From Clostridia bacterium (GTDB lineage: Bacteria; Bacillota; Clostridia; Oscillospirales; CAG-272), in assembly GCA_028720145.1 (NCBI GenBank), contig JAQYLJ010000015.1, positions 1-34,239 on the forward strand: a stretch of DNA of 34,239 bases, in the 5' to 3' direction. Of this stretch, positions 18,209-24,793 are shown piece after piece (position 1 is the stretch's first letter; each line of letters begins with the position of its first letter). Below the pieces are notes generated by a model. It was not told where the DNA came from, did no database searches, and was given only the letters and a program-made list of their open reading frames with translations. The position numbers were made by a program, and so were the translations under genes.

Positions 18209-18364
18209 ATGATGGTTCGGGAACAAAAACAATGGGAATCTCCCCGGTGGGAGATCATCCTCTTCGACTCCCAAGATGTCATTCGGACATCGGGAAACGG
18301 CGTGACGGTGGAAGACAGCGGGTTTGGACAAGAGGTCGGCTGGAACGATCTCTTCACCGACTGA
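18209..18364 (+). CDS. Small 51-aa acidic protein, unknown function
   Basis: This gene is absent from the ORF track because it is short. AAAGGAG ends 6 nt before the ATG, a stronger site than several of its neighbours have. The product begins MMVREQKQWESPRWEIILFD, continues with SQDVIRTSGNG, and is acidic at the C-terminus. It has no signal peptide, cysteine or membrane helix. The pattern 'aromatic-x-x-P-x-(W/hydrophobic)-E-hydrophobic...D-(V/I)-I-x-TSG' resembles short orphan proteins I associate with gut clostridia, some of which look like peptide precursors. It sits in-operon between two surface-module genes. A modified-peptide precursor, a regulatory peptide or an accessory of surface-protein export are all possible. 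Confidence 0.72.
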   Translation: MMVREQKQWESPRWEIILFDSQDVIRTSGNGVTVEDSGFGQEVGWNDLFTD

Positions 18365-18404
18365 CACCGCGGAACCGACAGTGCATGACAAGAGAAGGAA
18401 AGGA

Positions 18405-21296
18405 ATGAAATCCATGAAAAAATTGCTATCGATTTTTGTCAGTTTGGTTCTTGTGACGCTGCTGTTCACGCTCTGCTTCGTGGCGGTGAGCGCGAACGAC
18501 ACCGACCCCGTCTGTGACGCTACCCTCGCGGGGTATCAGAATCAGGTGGGCGGCAGCGGACTCCGCGTCATCGCGGAAATCGCGAATGTGAGCGAGTACA
18601 GCGAGATCGGCTTCGTCCTCTCGAACGGGACGAGCGAGAAAACCGTATCGATCACAACCGTATTCACGACCCTGTTGGCGTCGAACGCCGCGGGCGATAC
18701 CTATGAGGCACTGACCGCGAGCGAGGGGCACTACCTCTACGCACTCGTGCTCACGGAAGTGCCGGACATCGACATCACCCTCACCGTCACGCCCTATACC
18801 GTGCGTGCGGATAACGGCACGACCGTGAGAGGGACTACCAAGACCCTCGCGAAGAGCGCGGGCGGCAGTTTCGCCCAAGTGAGCGAGACCGCCAAATACG
18901 AGGTTTTGAACGGCGGATTCGAGAAAGGTGACCTCACCGGCTGGACGCTCTCGGGCGACATCGGCGTGGTCTCGAACGACAGCACCTATTGGAACAACCC
19001 CGATAACACCTACGATAAAGCGGGTGATTACCTCTTTACTTGGTGGAGCTGGAATACCGAAGCGAACGCGGAGATCAACCGCGAGAGCGCGACAGGTACC
19101 TTGACGAGCAGCACCTTTGTCCTGCAACCCTCGGCGTATGTATCGTTCCGCTTCGGTGCGGGTGTCAATAACGCAGGCATCCGTGTGGAATTTGTCAACG
19201 CCGATACAGGCGCTGTCATCGGACAGTTCTTCAACACCTCACCGCGTGACGGGCATCTGATTCCCTACGGCTACAGGTTCTCGAACTCCGAGGAAATCAA
19301 CTGCTATATCCGCGTCGTGGACGAAGCGAGCAGCGGATGGGGCTGTTTCGCGGTGGACGACTTCGTGACCTATTATCCCGCGGACGAGACCCTTGCAGGT
19401 GCGGTTTCCGCCATCAATGCCGTCGCCCTCAAAGAGGAACTGCAGGCAGAGATCGATAATAACCGCCTGACCGCGCAGGGCGACTATACCGCCGATTCCT
19501 ATGCCACTTATGTGACGGCGCTCGCAAATGCCGAGAATACGGTCGGAGGAGTGAATCTGCCTTCGGTCATCACCGCCACGCTGAATACCTTGCGGGATGC
19601 GAAAGCGGGTCTGACCCCGAGAAGCGTGACCGAAGTCACGGGCGCGCGTAAGGAGCTGTCCATCGTCGTGGACGAAAGTTACGAGTTGCTCTTTGCGGAT
19701 TATGTCAACACCGACGGGCTCTCGGGCATCACCTACGCGGTCGCATGCGGCGCGGGCGTGACCTATACCGAGATTGCGGGCGGCGTGACCCTCTTGGCGG
19801 GTTCCTCCGCGGCATCCGATGTTCCCGTGACCATTACGGTATCCTACTACGGAAAGACCGCCCTGACAGTGACCCTCTCGGTCACCGTCACCGAGGATGT
19901 CACGCCGAGCGTGAATACTTCGACCTCCCGTGATTTGGATCTCTACGGTGCCACCGATACCGATAAGACCGTAGACTTCTCTGCCGCGGTGAACAATCCG
20001 GGCGGACTTACCCTGACCTACACGGTGACCCTGAACGGGGAACCCGTGACTTTGACCGATGGCTCGAAACTCGTGTTCTCTGCAACAGCCCCCCTCGGTG
20101 AAGCGTATACCTCCTATGTCTATCATGTGGTTGTCGGCTACACCGTGAACGAGGTCGCGGACACCCTCTCGTTCGATTACACCCTGCGCGTGAAGGACAC
20201 CGCGGGCTACCGTGTACCGAACGGCGGCTTTGAGAGTGGGAACCTCAACGGCTGGCATCTGACCAATTCCGACCTCGGCGCGGTCTCGGACGGCTCCTAC
20301 TACTGGGTGGGCGACGCGGAATCCGCGATCGGCTTTACCTTCAACAAAGACGGCGAGTGGTTCTTCAATGCCTATGCCACCGACAGAGAAAACGCGCTCG
20401 GCACGCTAACGAGTTCTGCCTTCATCATCGGGAACAGCGGCTGGATGACCTTCAAACTCGGTGCCGCGAAGAATGTGAACTCGGTCTATATCGAAGTCTT
20501 CGACGCTTCGACGGGCGAGATTCTCGCACGGTTCGGGAACACTGCGTGGGCAGACCGCACGGACGGCGTGAAGAGCGGTTGCACCATGATTGCCTATAAG
20601 GCAGACCTCTCCGCGTTCCTCGGCAGAACCGTCAAGGTGCGCGTGGTGGATAACGCTTCGAGCGACTACGGGCTCTTCTTCGTCGACAGCTTCAACAGCT
20701 GGTACGACGCGGAGCCGGGCAACGAGTTCGTGACCGCGGTCCCGCAGACCCTGCTCGCGAACAGCATCTACGAAGTAGCGAACGGCGGCTTCGAGACGGG
20801 CGACCTCTCGGGCTGGCACCTCTCGGGCAATATGGGTGTGGTGTCGAACGACAGCACCTATTGGAACGACGCGAACAGAACCTATGACAAAGAGGGGAAT
20901 TACCTCTTTACCTGGTGGAGCTGGAATCCCGAAACGAATGCGGAGGTCAACCGCGAGGGCGAGACGGGTACGCTCACCAGCAGCGTCTTTGTCCTGAAAG
21001 CGGGCGCCATCGTCAACTTCAAGTTCGGCGGCGGCAGCGGCAACCAGAATATCTATATCGAGTTCGTCAACGCCGATACCGGCGAGACCATGGCGAAGTT
21101 CTATAACACGAACGCGAACGACGGGAAGTTGATCGGCTATACCTATCAGTTCACGGGTACCGAAGACACGAACTGCTACATCCGCGTGGTGGATAACGCC
21201 ACGAGCGGTTGGGGGTGCCTGACTGTCGACGGGTTTGAAGTGAACGCCGCCACCAAAGCGGACGGTTATCTCGACGCGACCAATCAGATTCAGTAA
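18405..21296 (+). CDS. Secreted multi-module protein with three NGGFE-type modules, no catalytic domain
   Basis: The protein has about 963 aa. The ATG at 18405 (or 18414, MKKLL) follows GAAGGAAAGG. The tracked start at 18324 overlaps the small gene and is not needed. A signal peptide ends near AVSA. An N-terminal beta-rich domain (about 30-140) of a type common in clostridial surface proteins follows. The modules start with NGGFE/NGGFES at about 169, 606 and 793. Between the first and second are a FIVAR-like helical segment (about 330-405) and two Ig-like domains (about 405-600). Modules 1 and 3 are nearly identical. There is no GH motif, no lipobox and no C-terminal anchor or sorting signal, so the protein is either released or held by protein-protein contacts. 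Likely role: fructan capture alongside the surface GH32 enzymes. Confidence 0.83.
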   Translation: MKSMKKLLSIFVSLVLVTLLFTLCFVAVSANDTDPVCDATLAGYQNQVGGSGLRVIAEIANVSEYSEIGFVLSNGTSEKTVSITTVFTTLLASNAAGDTYEALTASEGHYLYALVLTEVPDIDITLTVTPYTVRADNGTTVRGTTKTLAKSAGGSFAQVSETAKYEVLNGGFEKGDLTGWTLSGDIGVVSNDSTYWNNPDNTYDKAGDYLFTWWSWNTEANAEINRESATGTLTSSTFVLQPSAYVSFRFGAGVNNAGIRVEFVNADTGAVIGQFFNTSPRDGHLIPYGYRFSNSEEINCYIRVVDEASSGWGCFAVDDFVTYYPADETLAGAVSAINAVALKEELQAEIDNNRLTAQGDYTADSYATYVTALANAENTVGGVNLPSVITATLNTLRDAKAGLTPRSVTEVTGARKELSIVVDESYELLFADYVNTDGLSGITYAVACGAGVTYTEIAGGVTLLAGSSAASDVPVTITVSYYGKTALTVTLSVTVTEDVTPSVNTSTSRDLDLYGATDTDKTVDFSAAVNNPGGLTLTYTVTLNGEPVTLTDGSKLVFSATAPLGEAYTSYVYHVVVGYTVNEVADTLSFDYTLRVKDTAGYRVPNGGFESGNLNGWHLTNSDLGAVSDGSYYWVGDAESAIGFTFNKDGEWFFNAYATDRENALGTLTSSAFIIGNSGWMTFKLGAAKNVNSVYIEVFDASTGEILARFGNTAWADRTDGVKSGCTMIAYKADLSAFLGRTVKVRVVDNASSDYGLFFVDSFNSWYDAEPGNEFVTAVPQTLLANSIYEVANGGFETGDLSGWHLSGNMGVVSNDSTYWNDANRTYDKEGNYLFTWWSWNPETNAEVNREGETGTLTSSVFVLKAGAIVNFKFGGGSGNQNIYIEFVNADTGETMAKFYNTNANDGKLIGYTYQFTGTEDTNCYIRVVDNATSGWGCLTVDGFEVNAATKADGYLDATNQIQ
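18895..19375 (+). repeat. Internal duplication, copy 1 (module with FTWWSWN)
   Basis: The module starting near 18895 and the one near 20770 share long near-identical stretches at protein level (NDSTYWN, YLFTWWSWN, GTLTSS, FVNADTG, NCYIRVVD) and visibly at DNA level. The other five modules of this locus are much more divergent. Confidence 0.75.
20770..21245 (+). repeat. Internal duplication, copy 2 (module with FTWWSWN)
   Basis: Second copy of the duplicated module in the same gene, in the same orientation, about 1.9 kb downstream of copy 1. The similarity points to a recent duplication or gene conversion within the gene. Confidence 0.75.
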
Positions 21297-21303
21297 TATC
21301 CTC

Positions 21304-21329
21304 TCCGAGCGGGCGCACGCCCGCTCGGA
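21304..21329 (+). other. Very stable intercistronic hairpin
   Basis: TCCGAGCGGGCG and CGCCCGCTCGGA are complementary over 12 bp with almost no loop. The hairpin lies between the stop of the secreted module protein and the start of the last GH32 gene. No T-run follows. It may set the 3' end of the upstream message by halting exonucleases, or attenuate expression of the last gene. Confidence 0.65.
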
Positions 21330-21345
21330 ATGAAAAGAGTTTTCC

Positions 21346-22701
21346 ATGAACGACAAACTATTTGACGCATATCCGCTTTTCCATATCACGGGGCGACCCG
21401 GTTGGATCAACGACCCGAACGGTCTGGTATATTTCCGCGGACAATACCATGTTTTCTACCAATACTACCCCGCGGCTACCCATTGGGGACCCATGCACTG
21501 GGGTCATGTCGTAAGTGACGACCTCAAACAGTGGGAGCAGATGCCCATTGCGCTCGCTCCGGGCGGGAAGGGGGATAGAGACGGCTGTTTTTCGGGGAGT
21601 GCCATTGTATGGCAGGACAGAATTTGGCTCCTCTATACCGGCTTTACCGAGAACGGCGGTGGGGATGCCATTCGGCAGGTGCAGTGCCTCGCCTCTTCCG
21701 CGGACGGCGTTCGGTTTGAAAAGCACGGAGTCGTCATCGACGAAAATGATTTGCCCGCAGACTATTCCCCGAGTGACTTCCGCGACCCGAAAGTCTGGCG
21801 GTCGGGAGACAGCTTCTTTTGCGTCGTGGCGGCTCGCCGCGTGGGCGGTCGGGGGCGGGTGCTTCTCTATCGCTCCGAGGATTTGCGGACATGGCATTTT
21901 GTCGGAGACCTCTTCGGTGTGGACAGCCGCGGGAGCATGATCGAGTGCCCCGACTATCGGTCGGACCTCGGACTCCTCATGCTCTGTGAGCAGTTTCAGC
22001 CGCAGGAGGGACATACGCACCTCAATATCCATACCAATCGCTACTATCTCGGGATACTCGATGAGACGAGCGGCTCGTTCCGCCCGACCTCGGAGGGCAT
22101 CTGCGATTACGGCTTCGATTTCTACGCGCCGCAGACCTTTGCGGATACGCCCGTGATGATCGGTTGGATGAATATGTGGGACAGAAATGTTCCCTCCGCC
22201 GATTACGGGTTCGCGGGGATGCTGACCCTGCCGCGCCGACTGGAAGTGCGGGATGGGCGGCTCCGGCAGACCCCCTGTCTCCCCGAGACACGCATCGTCC
22301 GTACCGAAAACGGTATGGGGACTCTCACCGATTGTGCCGTGACAGGTGTCATCGAAGTGCGGGCGCGGGATTTGCGACACCTCACCCTCCGCCTGCGGGT
22401 CAAAGGCGAGCAGTCTACGATCCTTTCCTATCGTGCGGGAGAATGGGTGTTTGACCGCTCGCACGCAGGGGTCGCCATTACGGGCGTGGAACAGGACGCG
22501 GACAGCCGGGCGGGGATTCGTCGGATGCCGGGAGAGGGAGATTATGTGTCCCTCACCGTGGTGATGGACCGCTATTCCGTCGAAGTGTTCGCGAACGGGC
22601 GCGCGCTCACCTCGACCGTCTATCCCGATGCCGATGCGGACGGGATTGTCTTCGAGGCGGATGCCGCGGAGTGCACCTATACCCGCGCGGAACTCGTCTG
22701 A
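21346..22701 (+). CDS. Cytosolic GH32 beta-fructofuranosidase / sucrose(-6-phosphate) hydrolase
   Basis: The protein has 451 aa without signal peptide, so it acts inside the cell. GH32 motifs are complete: WINDPNG at 20-26 (nucleophile Asp23), FRDPKVW with Asp147, and IECPDY with acid/base Glu200. A C-terminal beta-sandwich follows. It resembles ScrB/SacA enzymes. Because the locus has an ABC importer and no PTS permease, unphosphorylated sucrose or fructo-oligosaccharides are the likelier substrates, with the fructose passed to the fructokinase at 3886. The ribosome binding site is weak (AAGAG). This is the last gene of the plus-strand run. Confidence 0.93.
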   Translation: MNDKLFDAYPLFHITGRPGWINDPNGLVYFRGQYHVFYQYYPAATHWGPMHWGHVVSDDLKQWEQMPIALAPGGKGDRDGCFSGSAIVWQDRIWLLYTGFTENGGGDAIRQVQCLASSADGVRFEKHGVVIDENDLPADYSPSDFRDPKVWRSGDSFFCVVAARRVGGRGRVLLYRSEDLRTWHFVGDLFGVDSRGSMIECPDYRSDLGLLMLCEQFQPQEGHTHLNIHTNRYYLGILDETSGSFRPTSEGICDYGFDFYAPQTFADTPVMIGWMNMWDRNVPSADYGFAGMLTLPRRLEVRDGRLRQTPCLPETRIVRTENGMGTLTDCAVTGVIEVRARDLRHLTLRLRVKGEQSTILSYRAGEWVFDRSHAGVAITGVEQDADSRAGIRRMPGEGDYVSLTVVMDRYSVEVFANGRALTSTVYPDADADGIVFEADAAECTYTRAELV

Positions 22702-22842
22702 TTCGCCCCCTCGTTTTTCCGGTTCTCGCCTCTGCGGGCGAAAAAACTAACCCCTGCGGGTAATGCGCAAGAGCCATAGGGATTATTAGTCAGAAATAAA
22801 AGTATAGTGTGCTTTTTTTCTCCACAAAAGATTTAAAATTAT
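22702..22842 (+). other. 3' untranslated spacer after the fructan locus
   Basis: A loose inverted repeat TTCGCCC/GGGCGAA (22702-22708 and 22736-22742) follows the GH32 stop, but no T-run is in the right place for a terminator. Base composition changes abruptly to AT-rich after about 22790, marking the approach to the hairpin array. I see no gene. Confidence 0.5.
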
Positions 22843-23018
22843 GTTATATTTTTAGTCTTACGGCTAAAAGTGATATGCAAGTGGCTTGCGTTATATTTTG
22901 ACTTTCAGTCAAAGTTATATTATATTTGCCTTAACTTCTCCCATAGGGGGAAATATAACTTTGCGCAAGCAAAATATCACTGCGATAGCAATATAACTTG
23001 CCGAAAGGCAAATATAAC
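22843..23018. repeat. Quasi-palindromic array of short hairpins separated by GTTATAT / ATATAAC words
   Basis: Four left spacers read GTTATAT, GTGATAT, GTTATAT, GTTATAT (22843, 22870, 22890, 22914). Four right spacers read ATATAAC, ATATCAC, ATATAAC, ATATAAC (22953, 22974, 22991, 23012), the inverse word. Between them sit small hairpins: TTTTAG/CTAAAA, GCAAG/CTTGC, TTTGACT/AGTCAAA, a central TTCTCCC/GGGGGAA, TTTGC/GCAAA, TGC/GCA and TTGCC/GGCAA. The three right-hand loops are GCAA, GATA and GAAA, like GNRA tetraloops. Pairing left with right spacers gives four 7-bp helices separated by three pairs of facing hairpins, a fishbone. It is AT-rich in a GC-rich genome and contains no gene. Confidence 0.85.
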
Positions 23019-23069
23019 TAACGGCGTAGTGATAAATCCCTATCACTACGCCGCTAATCGGGCGTTTTT
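23019..23069 (+). terminator. Long hairpin with T-rich tail closing the array, probable terminator
   Basis: CGGCGTAGTGATA and TATCACTACGCCG (23022-23034 and 23041-23053) are perfectly complementary over 13 bp around AATCCC. About 11 nt later on the plus strand comes TTTTTCTTTTG. A weaker alternative stem (CGCC 23049-23052 with GGCG 23061-23064) ends right at the T-run and competes for the same bases. On the minus strand the long stem is followed by TTAGTTATATTT, so it may also end the thioredoxin transcript. Confidence 0.55.
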
Positions 23070-23141
23070 CTTTTGTCGTTTTTTGCCGATACGGGTTGCG
23101 ACCGTGCGCGGCGGTGCCGTCATGCGTTTGTATGCCGACAT

Positions 23142-23450
23142 TTACTCGGACTGCGCGAGGAGCTGCGCGAGGGCACCGGGGGAGAGGGTACCGGCGCGGC
23201 GGGCGCATTCCTTCCCGTCGCGGAGCAGGACCGTCAGGGGGATGGCGCGGACCCCGAACGCATCGCAGAGCGCGGGCGCGTCTGCCGTATCGACGAGGAA
23301 GAACTGCCAGTCCGAACGCATCTCTGCCGCGTGCCTGAATACGGGGACATAGGTGTGACAATGGGGGCAATGTGCGCCCGAAAAGCAGAGGGCGACTTTT
23401 CCTTTGCTCTGTTTCAGGGTCGCGAGGGCGGTATCCGTGAGTATTTCCAT
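23142..23450 (-). CDS. Thioredoxin-like protein (CPHC active site)
   Basis: The protein has 102 aa. The tracked start at 23504 is replaced by the ATG at 23450, which follows CAGGAGA. A thioredoxin fold is indicated by AHCPHC (Cys28 and Cys31), a central FFLVDT strand and a cis-proline in RAIPLTVL. It has no signal peptide, so it is cytosolic. CPHC is closer to the DsbA-like dipeptide than to CGPC and predicts a more oxidising pair. It lies 81 nt downstream of a lipoprotein gene and is probably cotranscribed with it. Confidence 0.85.
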   Translation of the reverse strand: MEILTDTALATLKQSKGKVALCFSGAHCPHCHTYVPVFRHAAEMRSDWQFFLVDTADAPALCDAFGVRAIPLTVLLRDGKECARRAGTLSPGALAQLLAQSE

Positions 23451-23531
23451 GGGATGTCTCCTGTCTTTTGGGTGAAAACCCGTTTTAGACCTAGGATGCG
23501 CCACTCTGCACGGAGATATGTATGCGGCGGG

Positions 23532-24347
23532 TCAATCGACCCATTGAATCGTATAGTTCCCGTCTCGGAGCAGGTAGTCCATGACCGCGTCGTAGAGCGC
23601 CTGATTGCGGACATAGGGGTGGGTCTCGGTGAGGGGTTCGGACGACGGGAGCGGAACCCCCGTCGGGGCGAAACAATCGGCGGCGGTTTCCTCGCTAAGA
23701 GCCGCCGCGGTCTCTTGGAGGACGGCGGGGTCAAGTGTGAGCGTGACACTGTGAAAGACAAGCGCGACCGCGAGGTTCGCGCGAGCGATGGCGCGCGCGT
23801 TTTCTCGGAGATAGGTCTCGCCCGCCGCAGCACTGACAAGAGAAAAGGTCTTCGCGACATAGGAGGCGAGGTCGGGAGATTGGTCCTCGGGCGTGCCGTA
23901 GAGGGCGATCAGGGTATTTTCATAGACCCGCATGCTCTCAAAATAGTTCTCGAGCGCGGCGAGGTTATAGGCATAGTCCTCCGCGGGGACCTCCCCATCG
24001 CCATAAGCCTCGGTGAGTAAGAGAAGAACCGCGTCCTCGAGCGCGAACCGCAGAATTTCCGCGTCGTATTCGTCTGCCGCATCTTGCGTCTCGTCACCGC
24101 CCGCGCCCGTATTTTCCGGCTCCTCCCCGTCATAGAGCCATAGAGATTTTCGCGACAGGACAAGGGTCATGTCGGTATACACCTCCTGCGGGATCGGGGG
24201 ATAGGCAGAGAGGTCCGCCCCGAGATAGTCGAAAGGCTGAACGGGAGCGGGCGACCCCTCTCCCGCGCGACTGTCCTCCCGACAGCCGACAAGCACGAGC
24301 GGAAGAAGCGAAAGAACCAAAACGAGCGCGACCGTGCGACGACGCAT
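23532..24347 (-). CDS. Helical lipoprotein, possibly related to the trigger-factor C-terminal fold
   Basis: The protein has 271 aa. The ATG at 24347 is preferred because GGGAGG lies 7 nt upstream. The tracked start at 24362 has no such site. Signal peptide with lipobox LVGC (Cys22). The mature part begins FDYLGADLSAYPPIP and is mostly long acidic helices. This opening recalls membrane-anchored proteins with a trigger-factor-like chaperone domain in clostridia, but I cannot establish homology. With the thioredoxin gene downstream, a role in handling exported proteins is conceivable. Treat the function as unknown. Confidence 0.75.
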   Translation of the reverse strand: MRRRTVALVLVLSLLPLVLVGCREDSRAGEGSPAPVQPFDYLGADLSAYPPIPQEVYTDMTLVLSRKSLWLYDGEEPENTGAGGDETQDAADEYDAEILRFALEDAVLLLLTEAYGDGEVPAEDYAYNLAALENYFESMRVYENTLIALYGTPEDQSPDLASYVAKTFSLVSAAAGETYLRENARAIARANLAVALVFHSVTLTLDPAVLQETAAALSEETAADCFAPTGVPLPSSEPLTETHPYVRNQALYDAVMDYLLRDGNYTIQWVD

Positions 24348-24363
24348 AGCGAAACCTCCCATA

Positions 24364-24729
24364 GTGAATTGTCAAGTGAAGTGCAACACCTGATAGAATC
24401 ATTTATCGAGAAGTACTCAACCGCATCGAACAGTAAAAGACACCCCGTTCGTGCCTTCTCCCGCGGGAGAAGGTGGCAGCCGACGGCTGACGGATGAGGC
24501 GTTACACAACGGATTTCATTCAGATGCGAAGTTGTTGTTTTGCTTCTCTTACTCCTCATCCACCGCTGACGCGGTCCCCCTTCTCCCACAGGAGAAGGCA
24601 AATCAAATCACGGACGGGACGCTCGGGCAATCACCGGGAAGTATTCTTTGTGCTGCAACTACATGAGAACAGGTTTGCTGTATGAGTTTTTTCTTTTTTC
24701 CAAGTGTTGCACTTGATAGTATAATTCAC
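24364..24729. mobile_element. MITE/REP-like composite repeat between outer inverted arms
   Basis: The outer arms pair as GTGAATT with AATTCAC and AAGTGCAACAC with GTGTTGCACTT (24364-24389 and 24704-24729). The latter words resemble ends I associate with IS30-like insertion sequences. Inside, two inverted blocks each carry a palindrome (CCTTCTCCCGCGGGAGAAGG at 24454-24473, CCTTCTCCCACAGGAGAAGG at 24579-24598) plus GGATGAGG or its complement CCTCATCC. No transposase is present. It fills the gap between two minus-strand genes, and its left arm falls in the region that should hold the lipoprotein promoter. Confidence 0.6.
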
Positions 24730-24739
24730 CCACCCATGT

Positions 24740-24765
24740 AAAAAGGGACTGTCGGAGACAGTCCC
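24740..24765 (-). terminator. Intrinsic terminator of the CPBP protease gene
   Basis: GGGACTGTC and GACAGTCCC form a perfect 9-bp stem with a 3-nt loop, followed on the minus strand by TTTTT. It lies about 30 nt after the stop of the gene at 24794. Confidence 0.9.
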
Positions 24766-24793
24766 AAGACAAGCATATGCGTATCGCGCCAAG

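Noticed and set aside
15572-18502. 976-aa minus-strand ORF opposite the four-module lipoprotein
   Set aside because: The plus strand carries a lipobox protein with four clear repeats and a good ribosome binding site. The minus frame is its complement.
22843-23018. Could the hairpin array be a CRISPR array
   Set aside because: The repeated word is only 7 bp, it inverts at the centre, the intervals are 10-30 nt palindromes and there are no cas genes nearby.
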